From Candidatus Hydrogenedens sp. (GTDB taxonomy: Bacteria; Hydrogenedentota; Hydrogenedentia; Hydrogenedentales; CAITNO01): 41,652 bases of DNA. This document shows positions 1 through 9,107 of the stretch, piece after piece (the first letter of the stretch is position 1; each line of letters begins with the position of its first letter). The stretch is from contig JAAYJV010000136.1 in the NCBI GenBank assembly GCA_012522755.1, positions 1 to 41,652 of the forward strand. The letters are read 5' to 3'. The notes under the pieces were generated by a model that saw only the letters and a list, made by a program, of their open reading frames with translations, did not search any database and was not told where the DNA came from. The position numbers were made by a program, and so were the translations under genes.

Positions 1-80
1 AAAAAGCATGATACAATAGACGCGTGGACATGAATATTCTCCTTTTTTTGCTGATGAAACATTGCGGAGAATATACCATC

Positions 81-140
81 ATGTCCACAACCCTTAATTC
101 AAGTACGCAAAAACCGGATGAGCCCAATTTTTCTGTGTGA
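81..140 (+). CDS. possible 19-residue small protein
   Basis: This short reading frame starts MSTTLNSSTQ and ends NFSV. A GGAG lies 11 nt before its ATG, and a strong intrinsic terminator begins 9 nt after its stop. A -10-like TACAAT at 12-17 could start the transcript, but its -35 region would be outside the window. No plus-strand gene follows, so it is not an attenuation leader for anything visible. It could be a real small protein, the translated part of a small RNA, or chance. No family is recognised. Confidence 0.3.
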   Translation: MSTTLNSSTQKPDEPNFSV

Positions 141-148
141 ATATATAC

Positions 149-183
149 ACGGCGTCTGGTCTTGTGATCAGGCGCCGTTTTTA
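149..183 (+). terminator. rho-independent terminator
   Basis: The arms ACGGCGTCTG (149-158) and CAGGCGCCGT (169-178) form a 10-bp stem with one G-U pair and a 10-nt loop. Five T follow at 178-182. The T tract is on the plus-strand side only, so it ends a plus-strand transcript covering 1-148. The minus-strand hydrolase gene stops right next to it. Confidence 0.8.
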
Positions 184-1506
184 ATTCTCACGGCTCACAG
201 GACTGTGTCGGGGAAGCTCGGCTTTGAAATCGCCCAGACTTTCCCAGTAAAGACGTCGGTTCAGATCCACCTCAGCCACGGCCAGGCGGCCCCACTCCCC
301 GGTTTGCGCGATGATGTGCCCTTCCCGGTCAAAGACTCCCGTGATCATCCAGTTGATGGAGACATCACAGTAAGTACTGGCGACAATATAAACATGATTT
401 TCGCAGGCCCGGGCCGCCACCAGAAGGGGGTTGCAGCCGGCTACGGGAAAGGCGATGATCTCGGCACCATTCAAAGCCAGCTGGCGGGCGGGCTCCGTAA
501 AAAAACCGTCATAACAAACCATCATGCCTATGCGTCCTATGGAGGTGGTAAAAACGGGATAGTCTCTTCCCGGCGTGACACCGGCCTCGATTTCGGAACG
601 GGGCAGTGCAACCTTGCGATATGTTCCGACCAGAGTGCCTGAGGGGTCGAAAAGGGCGGCTGTGTTGTAAATGAGCCGGTCGTCCCGTTCCACCAGTCCG
701 GCAACGAGATGAATTCCGGCTTTCCGGGCCTGCTCTCCGAAATAATCGCTCATGGGGCCGGGGATGGCTTCCGCCACTTCTTCATAGCTCAACCCTGTTC
801 CTGTGAGAGGGATGAATTCGGGCAGTACGAGCAGATCCACCTGCTGTGCTCCGGCCTCTTCGATGAGAGACTCGAATTGACGGCAACTCTCCAGACCATT
901 TTGACAGTTTTTCGGCACCAGATGAGCAGCGGCCAGACGCACTTTCCGAGCCGGCGGTGTCTCTGCTGGGCGGAGACTTATATCGCGCCAGACGACTTTT
1001 GCCCGGGTTGCCCAGCGCAGATGAAGTTCAATTATGGCTGTCGTTGCCCCGGGCGGAGACTCATAAAAATCGGAAAGGAGGGACCAGCACTCATCGGCGG
1101 TGGAGACCAGAGCGGGATATTCAGGCTCGGAATGAGGAGACCGGTCTCCGGCATAACTTTTCGCACCCCTCTCTTTATGACGCAGTATCTGTCCGTCTGA
1201 GCCGCGCCAGAGAATCCTGGCCAGAACAGAGCGTCGTGGATGAACCACCCCGGTAGCCTGGTAAAAGGCCTCAAAGTGATACCACTGATTTTCCTGTACG
1301 GACAGACTTCCTCTCCAACATCCAGCCAGCCCTTCCCGGTCGTCCGCAGTGATAATCAAGCGGCCGTCATCATCTTTGTCAAAGCCTGGAAGAATCTCTT
1401 CCCTTGCCGCTCGGGGCTCCCAGTGGCTGATTTCGCCGTCATCGCCAGAAGCGGAAAAAGAGAGGAGAAGTGCTGTTGAAAGTAAAAATGTTTTCAGATA
1501 AATCAT
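181..1506 (-). CDS. exported carbon-nitrogen hydrolase (nitrilase superfamily)
   Basis: The start is the ATG before [16 protein letters not shown], a signal peptide, with GGAAGGG just upstream; an ATG 17 codons earlier would bury that signal. Residues about 20-180 form a region of unknown family, possibly a beta-sandwich. From about residue 188 a nitrilase fold follows with the full Glu-Lys-Cys triad: E230 in VLPEF, K298 in YRKVALP and C331 in VCYDGFF. Members of this superfamily hydrolyse nitriles, amides or N-carbamoyl compounds. Export is unusual for the fold, and the substrate cannot be read from sequence. It is the last gene of a minus-strand run after the sulfatase-fold gene, 77 bp away. 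The family is certain; the function is open. Confidence 0.85.
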   Translation of the reverse strand: MIYLKTFLLSTALLLSFSASGDDGEISHWEPRAAREEILPGFDKDDDGRLIITADDREGLAGCWRGSLSVQENQWYHFEAFYQATGVVHPRRSVLARILWRGSDGQILRHKERGAKSYAGDRSPHSEPEYPALVSTADECWSLLSDFYESPPGATTAIIELHLRWATRAKVVWRDISLRPAETPPARKVRLAAAHLVPKNCQNGLESCRQFESLIEEAGAQQVDLLVLPEFIPLTGTGLSYEEVAEAIPGPMSDYFGEQARKAGIHLVAGLVERDDRLIYNTAALFDPSGTLVGTYRKVALPRSEIEAGVTPGRDYPVFTTSIGRIGMMVCYDGFFTEPARQLALNGAEIIAFPVAGCNPLLVAARACENHVYIVASTYCDVSINWMITGVFDREGHIIAQTGEWGRLAVAEVDLNRRLYWESLGDFKAELPRHSPVSREN

Positions 1507-1583
1507 GGTGCCCTTCCTTTCCGCTTGCAATGGATACTGAACCGGCTGCGATGGCATTCATAATAAACAGGAGAGGAGTGGAC

Positions 1584-3644
1584 TCAGAGATATCCCAGAG
1601 CCTGAAGAGATCGGATATCTTCCAGATCAATACGCTGCTCCTCACTGTCTTCCAAACGGAATAGTGAACGCAAGGCCTCGTCTTTGTCCCGTGCTTCCTG
1701 AAGGAGTTCCTGACCGCGGGCGGCCATTTCAGAGTCCCGCACAGGGAGCGCTTCCAGTTCCCGGGGGTCTTCCTGCAGGTTATACAGTTCTTCCCGGGAG
1801 GAATTGAGGGAGCGGAGATATTTATGCTCTTCAAAAACAACGGCTTCCAAAGGATCATGGAAGAGGGTGGAACCCAAAAATACAGGGGCGATGATACAGT
1901 CTTCTTCTTCGTCTGCGAGGTGTGGCACCAGACTGTTATGGGCCAGGTAGTCAGGCACCTTCAAACCACAGAGCTCAAGAAGCGTTGGCATGATGCCCTC
2001 TGTCGTGATAGGGCTGTGCTTTTCCTCTCTGGCGTTGTTTCCGGGCTGCTTCCACAGGAAAGGAACACACATCAGTTCATTGTACAGACAGTGGCCATGT
2101 TCGAAATGTCCATGATCCCAGAACTCTTCACCATGATCGGAAGTGAGTATGATGAGAGTATCGTCATAAAGTTTCAGGATCTTGAGGGCGCCCAGCAGTC
2201 GGCCGATCTGGGCATCCGTATAGGCCACATCGCCCTGATAGAGCGCTCGGATCCATTCCCGTTCTTTCGGGGTCCGTGCGACACTTCCGGCACGGCCGGA
2301 CCAGGTTTCGCCGAAGCGATTGCCCAGCGCTTTCAGTTCCGGATCCTCGGGCAACCATTCTTCGGGCGGTGCATAAGGAATATGAGGATCAAAATAATGC
2401 AGCCAGAGAAAGAAAGTTTCGTCCTCGTGCTGTTGCAGCCAGTCAATGGCCAGGTCGGTAAGACTGGTCGCATCGACGCGCTTGCGTCCGGCCATAAGGA
2501 GCAAATTATGGGAAAGGCCTGTGGAAAAGGTTCTTTCTTCCAGTTTTTGCTGTGGGAACCAGTGATATTCGTTGAATCCGCGATCGAGCCCACTGCGCGG
2601 CAGAAGCAGAGAATTGGAGCCGATGGCGCAGCTGTGATATCCCGCTTTTTGCATGGCTTCGGCCAGGGTGGGGATTTCCCGGGGAAGGGCGGTTTTCCCG
2701 TCGACCATCCCGTGAACCCCGGGCGATACGCCTGTGAGGAAAGAGGCTACGGAGGGATAAGTCCAGGGAGCGCAGGTATACGCCTGGGTAAAGACAAGAC
2801 TGTCCCGGCCCAGAGCATCCAGATGAGGGGTCTGTGTTGCTCCCCTGTTATACAGTCCCAACGCATCCTGTCGCAGGGTATCCACGGTGATCAGGATGAT
2901 CCGTTTCGCCGGCTGTGTTGTTCCGCTCTGTTGTGCAATCACTTTCGGCTGGGGATCATGAAGAGAAAAGCGGGCATAGACAGCACTTCCATGAACCAGC
3001 CCCAGAAGGAGGAGCAGCGTTATAACCATTGGAGTGCTGCCCTTGGATATCCTGACAACACTGACGGTGATCAACAGCATCAGCACCAGAGCAGCGATCC
3101 ATGAGGAGCTGTCCACAAAACCTGCATGGTAAAAGTGCCCGTTGTTGAAGGCCATTGCCAGCATGGCAAGAAAAAGATTCAGTGCGAAGAAATAACGGGG
3201 CGACAGAGAAATTTCTTTGTTCCGGGTAATCTTGCCGACGAGAAGACTCAGCGCTCCGGCTCCGAGAAAAGAAAAGAGTCCGAAATAGCGCATGAGGGTT
3301 GTCCATTGTTGAACATATCTATCCGTGAAGGTGAAGAGAATATCCAGAACAACGGTGAGGTACGTGTATAGAAAAAAGAAGCTGAAGATGAAGAGCAGCG
3401 CAATACCTCCGCGTACGCCGCCCAGCCATACAGGTACGATGCTCATGAAGAGCCAGAGGATCATGAGACCGGAAAGAAGCAGGAGCGAACTATTGGAGAA
3501 GCGCAGGATAAATTCCGGAAGAGGAAGGGGTGTTGCCTCGGCAATGAGCACATTACCCAAGGCCTCCAGTGCAGCCAGACCCAGGGACGCGGGAAGGCAC
3601 CAGAGAAGGGAACGACCCAGCCAGGTGATAATTCGTTTGATCAC
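1584..3644 (-). CDS. membrane-anchored sulfatase-fold hydrolase or transferase
   Basis: The 686-residue protein has about six or seven hydrophobic segments in residues 1-225, then a sulfatase/alkaline-phosphatase-fold domain from about 247. Metal-binding signatures are visible: VDTLRQD (D255, D260) and DHGEEFWDHG near residue 508. The nucleophile site reads CAPWTYPS (C291) followed by FLTG. Classical sulfatases need C/S-x-P-x-R for formylglycine formation; here the Arg is Thr, so standard maturation is doubtful and a phosphatase or phosphotransferase role is possible. The start is GTG with a weak ribosome site, chosen because the hydrophobic N-terminus begins there. It lies 90 bp after the DUF1080 gene and is probably co-transcribed with it. 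Confidence 0.8.
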   Translation of the reverse strand: MIKRIITWLGRSLLWCLPASLGLAALEALGNVLIAEATPLPLPEFILRFSNSSLLLLSGLMILWLFMSIVPVWLGGVRGGIALLFIFSFFFLYTYLTVVLDILFTFTDRYVQQWTTLMRYFGLFSFLGAGALSLLVGKITRNKEISLSPRYFFALNLFLAMLAMAFNNGHFYHAGFVDSSSWIAALVLMLLITVSVVRISKGSTPMVITLLLLLGLVHGSAVYARFSLHDPQPKVIAQQSGTTQPAKRIILITVDTLRQDALGLYNRGATQTPHLDALGRDSLVFTQAYTCAPWTYPSVASFLTGVSPGVHGMVDGKTALPREIPTLAEAMQKAGYHSCAIGSNSLLLPRSGLDRGFNEYHWFPQQKLEERTFSTGLSHNLLLMAGRKRVDATSLTDLAIDWLQQHEDETFFLWLHYFDPHIPYAPPEEWLPEDPELKALGNRFGETWSGRAGSVARTPKEREWIRALYQGDVAYTDAQIGRLLGALKILKLYDDTLIILTSDHGEEFWDHGHFEHGHCLYNELMCVPFLWKQPGNNAREEKHSPITTEGIMPTLLELCGLKVPDYLAHNSLVPHLADEEEDCIIAPVFLGSTLFHDPLEAVVFEEHKYLRSLNSSREELYNLQEDPRELEALPVRDSEMAARGQELLQEARDKDEALRSLFRLEDSEEQRIDLEDIRSLQALGYL

Positions 3645-3734
3645 AATTTGCTTCTTTCTTCAATCCGGGAATCCGGCTGGAGACCGGTGTGGATACCGGC
3701 CTCCGCCGGAAGTATTTTGCTCAAGACCGACGTA

Positions 3735-4403
3735 TCAGTCAGTCAATTCTTTGATGCGGAGATTTCGGAATTCAAGCACGTCGCCATGGCCGAGAAAACC
3801 GAGATGGCCGGAACTTCTGGCCACACCCGGATGATCCTGACCGTCCAGGGTCCCGTCTTTCGTGGCTTCGTCCAGATCGGCATCCACAATGGTTTCGCCA
3901 TTGAGAATCACGGTGATCTGCCGACCTTTGGCGATGATTTCCTCTTCATTCCATTCGCCTACGGGCTTGAGATGGTCGCGCTTCGCCGAAACAATGCCAT
4001 AAATGGAACCATGGGCCTGCCAGTCGTGGAGCTCTGCATATTTTGGATGACGATCGTCGAGGATCTGAATTTCCATACCCGTGTAAGAGGGATTCCCTTC
4101 CAGAGGCGCACGGATACCCACGCCATTGTTCGCACCGGGAGTGAGTTTGAACTCAAAGCGGAAGGAAAAATCGGAATATTCTTTTTCCGTGAAGACATTG
4201 CCCCCCGGCTTGCAGATCATGAGCCCGTCTTTGACGATATAGCCTTTTGTATCGCCAATCCAGCCATCCAGATTCTTGCCGTTGAAGAGGGACACATAGC
4301 CTTCTTCCAGCTCCGGATCAGCCTCAACGGCATCAGACATGGCCGCGCAGGCACAAAAGAGGGTCAGCACAAATAAAGAAACAGAAAGCTTCAGATAATT
4401 CAT
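3735..4403 (-). CDS. DUF1080 (3-keto-disaccharide hydrolase-like) exported protein
   Basis: The 222-residue protein begins MNYLKLSVSLFVLTLF followed by CAC, an export signal and possibly a lipobox. The body has the DUF1080 pattern: SLFNGKNLDGW early, then NNGVGIRAP, a concanavalin-like beta-sandwich and a C-terminal FRNLRIKEL. Members from Bacteroidetes and Planctomycetes have been linked to 3-keto-glycoside hydrolysis. I chose ATG at 4403. A TTG two codons upstream has better spacing from AAAGGA and cannot be excluded. It is the first gene of the minus-strand run that continues with the sulfatase-fold protein and the nitrilase-fold protein. Confidence 0.82.
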   Translation of the reverse strand: MNYLKLSVSLFVLTLFCACAAMSDAVEADPELEEGYVSLFNGKNLDGWIGDTKGYIVKDGLMICKPGGNVFTEKEYSDFSFRFEFKLTPGANNGVGIRAPLEGNPSYTGMEIQILDDRHPKYAELHDWQAHGSIYGIVSAKRDHLKPVGEWNEEEIIAKGRQITVILNGETIVDADLDEATKDGTLDGQDHPGVARSSGHLGFLGHGDVLEFRNLRIKELTD

Positions 4404-4632
4404 GAACAAGTCATCCTTTCCATAGATGTAATATCAGGAGGGTTGCAGAGAACTGTAATAATCGTTTTATTATGCCACGCTCCCTTCACCGCTGCAAGTT
4501 GATGCGCCCTGAGCCGGGCGATTTGGAGCGTGACCTTCCTGCGGCTTTGGATTCCCTGAAAAAAATGAGCAGCACACAGGGCCTGAGTGATAGAATACAA
4601 TCCTTGGCCTTACACTGCTGAAAGGAGCTGCC

Positions 4633-6351
4633 ATGTTTTCCGCCTTGCGTCGTCCTGTCGTTTTCCTGCTTGGTCTGGCTGTTGTCTGGTCCGCTGCGCT
4701 CTGGGCCGATTTCTTCTACGAAGCGGAAGTGCCCATTGTCATGAAAGACGGCACCATCTTACCAGCCAATATCGCACGTCCCGCTGAAGAAGGCGCCTAT
4801 CCTGTCGTACTCCTGCGTACACCCTATGGAAAACCGGGAAAAGACAATGGCGATATGCAGCGCTATGCCCGCGCAGGTTATGCCATTGTCATGCAGGATT
4901 GCCGGGGTACCGGTAAGGCCGAAGGGGAATGGGAACCTTTTCGCGATGATCCGCAGGACGGACACGATACCCATGCCTGGATAGCCGCACAAGCCTGGTG
5001 CAACGGACGCATCGGCCTGGCGGGGGGTTCTTATGTGGGTTGGACCCAGTGGGCATCCCTGCCGGGTGCTCATCCGGCTGTACGCTGTGCCGTTCCCATT
5101 GTGCCCTTTGCCGAGGCTTACCCCGATCTGGCCTATTATGGCGGCGCTTTTCAGATGGCTCTCCTCATGGGCTGGGGAGGTCTCATGGGCGGTGCATCCC
5201 TCACGGAAGAAAATGTGCAGGAAATATTCCGTTATCAGCCTTTGAATACTTTCGGTAACCAGTTCACAAAACCTGTCCCCTACCTGAATGACTGGATCGC
5301 TCATCCGCTGGGAGGTGACTATTGGGCGGCCCGGGGGATCAATGGTCGCTATGACGACGTTGAAACTCCCATATTGAATATAGGCGGATGGTACGATATT
5401 TTCTCCAAGCCTGTTCTGGATTTATGCACCAGAGTCAGGCATGAATCAAAAAACAGACTGGCCCGACGCAATCAGTTCGTTATTGTGGGACCCTGGGCTC
5501 ACGGCGTGGACGTGCAGAAAGTCGGTGAACTCGACTTCGGCAAAGACGCAAAACTCGGACTGCCCGACTTGCAGTTTGAATGGCTCGAATACTGGCTGAA
5601 AGATGAGGAGACGGGTGTCCAGGAGTGGCCACCTTACAAACTCTTTGTCATGGGCGAAAATTGCTGGCGTAATGAATATGAATGGCCTCTGGCCCGGACA
5701 CGATATACGCCCTTTTATCTTCACAGCCAGGGGAAAGCGCAGACAAGAAGCGGCGACGGTCTTTTGAACCTGGAGAAACCCGGAAGCGAGGAAGCGTCCG
5801 ATAGCTTCGTTTATGATCCGGACAATCCTGTGCCCACAGCTGGAGGCAACAATCTCTTTGGCGCACCGGCTGGGCCGTTTGATCAATCAGCCGTGGAAGA
5901 TCGCGACGATGTGCTGGTATACAGCTCTGAAGTATTGGAGGAAGATTTGGAGGTGACAGGCCCTGTGACTCTGGTGCTCTATGCCGCTTCATCAGCCCGG
6001 GACACAGATTTCACCGCAAAACTTCTCGATGTGCATCCTGATGGAAAGGCCTATAACCTTTGCGACGGTATCATCCGCGCAAGCCGCCGACCCGGTCAGG
6101 AAGAGAATGCTTTACTCACACCGGGTGTTGTGGAGGAATTTTCCATAGACCTCTGGGTGACGAGCAATCTCTTCAAAGCGGGGCATCGCATCCGTGTGGA
6201 AATTTCCAGCAGCAATTTCCCGCGCTTCGACAGAAATCCCAACAGCGGCCTTCCTTTCGGAACTGATACAGAACTGCACAGAGCGGAGCAGCAGGTTTTT
6301 CATTCGGAGACTTATCCTTCTCATATTCTCTTGCCGGTGATTCCGAGGTGA
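4633..6351 (+). CDS. CocE/NonD family alpha/beta hydrolase, exported
   Basis: The 572-residue protein has an N-terminal hydrophobic signal (VVFLLGLAVVWSAALWA) and an ideal AAAGGAG ribosome site before ATG. Family marks include the QDCRGTGKAEGEW segment near residue 88, the nucleophile elbow GGSYVGW with Ser133, and a C-terminal X-Pro-dipeptidyl-peptidase-like beta domain (TGPVTLVLYAASSARDTDF). CocE-type enzymes cleave esters or amides, including acyl groups on glycans or peptides. A -10-like TACAAT lies at 4596-4601 without a clear -35. It is divergent from the DUF1080 gene. The enzyme class is clear; the substrate is not. Confidence 0.88.
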   Translation: MFSALRRPVVFLLGLAVVWSAALWADFFYEAEVPIVMKDGTILPANIARPAEEGAYPVVLLRTPYGKPGKDNGDMQRYARAGYAIVMQDCRGTGKAEGEWEPFRDDPQDGHDTHAWIAAQAWCNGRIGLAGGSYVGWTQWASLPGAHPAVRCAVPIVPFAEAYPDLAYYGGAFQMALLMGWGGLMGGASLTEENVQEIFRYQPLNTFGNQFTKPVPYLNDWIAHPLGGDYWAARGINGRYDDVETPILNIGGWYDIFSKPVLDLCTRVRHESKNRLARRNQFVIVGPWAHGVDVQKVGELDFGKDAKLGLPDLQFEWLEYWLKDEETGVQEWPPYKLFVMGENCWRNEYEWPLARTRYTPFYLHSQGKAQTRSGDGLLNLEKPGSEEASDSFVYDPDNPVPTAGGNNLFGAPAGPFDQSAVEDRDDVLVYSSEVLEEDLEVTGPVTLVLYAASSARDTDFTAKLLDVHPDGKAYNLCDGIIRASRRPGQEENALLTPGVVEEFSIDLWVTSNLFKAGHRIRVEISSSNFPRFDRNPNSGLPFGTDTELHRAEQQVFHSETYPSHILLPVIPR

Positions 6352-6399
6352 TGGAGGTCTTTGTGGTAAAACAATACAACCAGGACGGAGAGTCTGAAC

Positions 6400-6582
6400 A
6401 TGAGCGCTGAAAAGAAAAAGCCCGGCGTCCGGAAGACTCGTGGTTCCTGGGGTGGTATCAAGCCCGTTCAGCGGCCCCATTCCTCGCCCAAAGGGAAGCA
6501 TGGATACAGCCGTCAGGACGACAAGAAGAAAAGTGAAGAGGCTGTGGGTGACCACGAGTCGAATCCCGAGACACAGGATTGA
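6400..6582 (+). CDS. small basic protein, unknown function
   Basis: This 60-residue, Lys/Arg-rich protein begins MSAEKKKPGVRKTRGSWGG and contains SPKGKHGYSR near residue 30, then an acidic tail. GGAG lies about 10 nt before the ATG, and it sits 48 bp after the CocE gene, so co-transcription is likely. The KGKxGYxR stretch recalls the KGKGSYxR motif of ArfA-type ribosome-rescue proteins, but the rest does not match and this is only a loose resemblance. No signal peptide or membrane segment is present, so it is probably cytoplasmic and binds nucleic acid or ribosomes. Confidence 0.55.
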   Translation: MSAEKKKPGVRKTRGSWGGIKPVQRPHSSPKGKHGYSRQDDKKKSEEAVGDHESNPETQD

Positions 6583-6673
6583 GTGCAGGGGCATTGATTG
6601 GGATTTGTGGTCTCCGGGGAATCGGTCGTACTTTGGTCTTCCGTTGTCTTTTATCAACTGTGAAGAATAAAGG

Positions 6674-6743
6674 CTTTGGAAACCCTGAAAGACGTTGGAA
6701 GCCATTCCTGGGAACGCCAATTTCCACATTGGCAGACAGCGTA
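6674..6743 (+). repeat. family B hairpin repeat, copy 1
   Basis: The core is GCCAAT (6716-6721), six bases TTCCAC, then ATTGGC (6728-6733), flanked by CCTGAAAGACGTT upstream and AGACAGCGT downstream. A close copy is at 41463-41534, and an inverted, shorter copy is at 39595-39640. Conservation reaches well outside the stem, so this is an element and not a chance palindrome. Confidence 0.75.
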
Positions 6744-6861
6744 TGACGACCCGGAGAAGTTATAAACCTGATTGCGGCTTGACATCTCGTTTTTCTTAAA
6801 CAAATCAATTACTGAGAAAACTTTCCGACAGAGGATGTGAATATCGTGGGAGAACAACAAG

Positions 6862-7160
6862 GCGGACAAACCGGAATCAGGGCGGGGTATGTCTGGGGGA
6901 AAATAAGAGACTTGAAGAGATCAGTAGTCTCCGGGGAGTCAGTCGGATCGGTCGGATCAGTCGGATCGGACGGATCTGCGAGGGGCTCAGGTAGGTTCTG
7001 AGTATTGATTCAGGGTCCGTGGACAGAATGGACAGAATGGACAGAGTGGACGTGTTAAGACCATAGATCTTTTTTATGCTGCATTGTACTTTTTCCGTGT
7101 GTTCCGTGATTGACCTGGTGAAAGAAGAAAAGATTATTTGATTGCGGCTGTGCTGCACCA
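6862..7160 (+). repeat. family A composite repeat, copy 1
   Basis: The order of parts is a GGCGGGGTATGTCT head, four 9-nt units of the type TCGGATCGG at 6943-6978, a GGGGCTCAGGTAGGTT spacer, four 9-nt units of the type TGGACAGAA around 7020-7052, and a tail containing CGTGTTAAGAC and TTTTTCCGTGTGTTC. The same order recurs at 15750-16110, 39183-39540 and, on the other strand, 36463-37007. Confidence 0.8.
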
Positions 7161-7260
7161 TGTCCCATTGTGGTAAAAACAACGCTATCCCCCGGTTTTA
7201 CCTTTCCCGGGTGAATACCGTAAAATGGTTTTGAATGAAAACCCATGAAAGGAAAGCATT

Positions 7261-9099
7261 GTGAAGATCTTTATTCTCTCTTTCTTGTTGTGTACTCTTC
7301 TCCTCTTGCCTTTGACCACAGGCTGTGTCTTTGCTCAGGAGGCTCCGCAATCTGAGCCTTATAAGACAGCACTGCGTACTTCCTGGGGTGAGAAGGTAAA
7401 TGCGGAGAATGCCTGGCGCGAATATCCCCGGCCGCAGATGAAACGGGAGAACTGGCTGAATCTGAATGGGCTGTGGGACTATGCCATTACAGACAACAAG
7501 CAAAGTGAAACGCCTGAAGAGATGGAAGGTCAGATTCTGGTTCCCTATGCACTGGAATCGCAGTTGAGTGGCGTACAGCGTTTGCTTCAGCCGACAGAAG
7601 CGCTCTGGTACAAGCGCAGCGTGGAGCTGAGCCCCGCATCAGGCAAAAGGATTCTGATGCACTTTGAAGCCGTTGATTATGATTGTGAACTGCGCGTGAA
7701 CGGGATCAGCCAGGGAACTCACCGGGGCGGCACTCCCTTTTATTTTGATATCACCGATGCCGTGAACGAAGGTGACAACGAGCTTTTGCTCCGTGTGGAA
7801 GATCCCACTGATGATTGGCAGCTTCGGGGCAAACAGGTTCTTGAACCCCGTGGCATCTGGTATACCCGTGTCTCCGGTATCTGGCAGACCGTGTGGCTGG
7901 AAGAAGTACCCGAAGCATATATTGCCGATCTGCATTTCACGACCGATGCGGCCGCCGGTACCATTCATCTGACAGCTTCGCTGGTCGGTGCCAAGTCGGA
8001 CAATCTCCTTTCCGTAAGCGTGCGCAGCGGAGAAGATATTGTCGCTTCCGGTACAGGTCCGGCCTCGGGCATTACCATCCCGGTTTCTGAGCCCATTTGC
8101 TGGACTCCGGATACTCCTCATCTGTATCAGTTGGAAATTGCGCTTCTCTCTGATGCCGGAGAGGCTGTGGATCGTGTCAGCTCCTATACAGGCATCCGTA
8201 CTGTGGGGAAAACCCGCGATGAAAACGGGCATCTTCGTTTTACACTGAATGGCGACATTATTTTTCACTGGGGTCCCCTGGATCAGGGTTGGTGGCCTGA
8301 CGGTCTGCTCACGCCGCCATCCGATGAAGCCATGCGCTGGGACATTGAATTTCTGAAGAGAGCCGGCTTCAACATGATCCGCAAACATATCAAGATGGAG
8401 CCGCGCCGTTACTATTACCATTGCGACCAGCTCGGCATGCTCATCTGGCAGGATCAGCCCAGTGCGGCTCATGGCCCGAAATGGACTTTTCTGAAAGAAG
8501 ATCCCATCGATGCGGAATGGCCCGATGAGCATCACAATCAATTCATGACAGAGCTGGAAGGGATGATGAATGCGCTGAAGAACCATCCCTCCATTGTCGT
8601 ATGGGTTCCTTTCAACGAAGCCTGGGGACAGCACCGTACGCTGGAAGTGGGCAAGTGGACCGTGGAACGCGATCCCAGTCGCCTGGTCAACATCGCCAGT
8701 GGCGGCAATTTCTGGCCCGTCGGGGATATTGTGGATTTCCACAGATACCCTGATCCCGATTTCCCCTTTGATGAGGAACGTTACCATGACTATATCAAGG
8801 TCGTGGGAGAATTCGGCGGCCATGGCTATCCCGTGGAAGGCCGTTTATGGAACCCTGACCAGAAAAACTGGGGCTATGGCAAACAACTGCCGAAAAACAA
8901 GGCGGAATATGAGGAACGCTACCGCCGTACTCTGGAAGGTTTGAACGAACTGCGCAAAGCAGGCATTGCCGCCGGGGTCTATACACAGACCACAGATGTG
9001 GAAATTGAAATCAACGGACTGCTCACCTACGACCGTGCTGTGGAAAAAATCCCGGCCGAAGAACTGCATACAATGAGCCGAGTACTTTTTGAAGACTGA
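7261..9099 (+). CDS. GH2 family glycoside hydrolase, exported
   Basis: The 612-residue protein starts at GTG behind AAAGGAAAG. Its signal peptide ends LTTGCVFAQ and could be a lipobox (TTGC) or a type I cleavage site. The GH2 order is complete: sugar-binding domain (VPYALESQLSGVQR), immunoglobulin-like middle, and TIM barrel from about residue 340. The acid/base Glu453 lies in PFNEAWGQ and the nucleophile Glu517 in VVGEFGGHG. GH2 enzymes cleave beta-galactosides, beta-glucuronides or beta-mannosides, and the specificity is not readable here. It converges with the sialidase gene 8 bp away and faces the GH51 genes, suggesting one glycan-degrading locus. Confidence 0.92.
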   Translation: MKIFILSFLLCTLLLLPLTTGCVFAQEAPQSEPYKTALRTSWGEKVNAENAWREYPRPQMKRENWLNLNGLWDYAITDNKQSETPEEMEGQILVPYALESQLSGVQRLLQPTEALWYKRSVELSPASGKRILMHFEAVDYDCELRVNGISQGTHRGGTPFYFDITDAVNEGDNELLLRVEDPTDDWQLRGKQVLEPRGIWYTRVSGIWQTVWLEEVPEAYIADLHFTTDAAAGTIHLTASLVGAKSDNLLSVSVRSGEDIVASGTGPASGITIPVSEPICWTPDTPHLYQLEIALLSDAGEAVDRVSSYTGIRTVGKTRDENGHLRFTLNGDIIFHWGPLDQGWWPDGLLTPPSDEAMRWDIEFLKRAGFNMIRKHIKMEPRRYYYHCDQLGMLIWQDQPSAAHGPKWTFLKEDPIDAEWPDEHHNQFMTELEGMMNALKNHPSIVVWVPFNEAWGQHRTLEVGKWTVERDPSRLVNIASGGNFWPVGDIVDFHRYPDPDFPFDEERYHDYIKVVGEFGGHGYPVEGRLWNPDQKNWGYGKQLPKNKAEYEERYRRTLEGLNELRKAGIAAGVYTQTTDVEIEINGLLTYDRAVEKIPAEELHTMSRVLFED

Positions 9100-9107
9100 G
9101 ACACTTG

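Larger units (their letters stand above)
6583..7260. other. gene-free gap made largely of repeats
   Basis: No convincing gene lies here. It holds one family B element (about 6674-6743), one family A element (about 6862-7160) and the leader of the GH2 gene. The leader contains a short CCCGG/CCGGG inverted repeat near 7192-7210, too weak to call as a terminator. Confidence 0.6.

Noticed and set aside
118-1256. Plus-strand frames opposite the nitrilase-fold gene
   Set aside because: They are antisense to a complete, recognised gene and show no family features.
3660-3734. Possible terminator around CCGGCCTCCGCCGG
   Set aside because: Short stem and no T tract on the minus strand, where it would be needed.
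4400-4600. 66-residue minus-strand frame in the gap between the DUF1080 and CocE genes
   Set aside because: No ribosome site or family pattern; it overlaps the likely promoter region.
6943-6978. CRISPR-like look of the 9-nt arrays
   Set aside because: Units are contiguous with no spacers, far too short, and no cas genes are nearby.
6877-7182. Reading frames rich in IRPIRLIRPIR in several family A copies (also near 15774-16010 and 39205-39417)
   Set aside because: The peptide pattern comes from the 9-nt DNA period. Frame, start and end differ among copies, and no ribosome sites are present.
7639-8823. Long minus-strand frame opposite the GH2 gene
   Set aside because: Antisense shadow; the GH2 gene has full domain and catalytic motifs.
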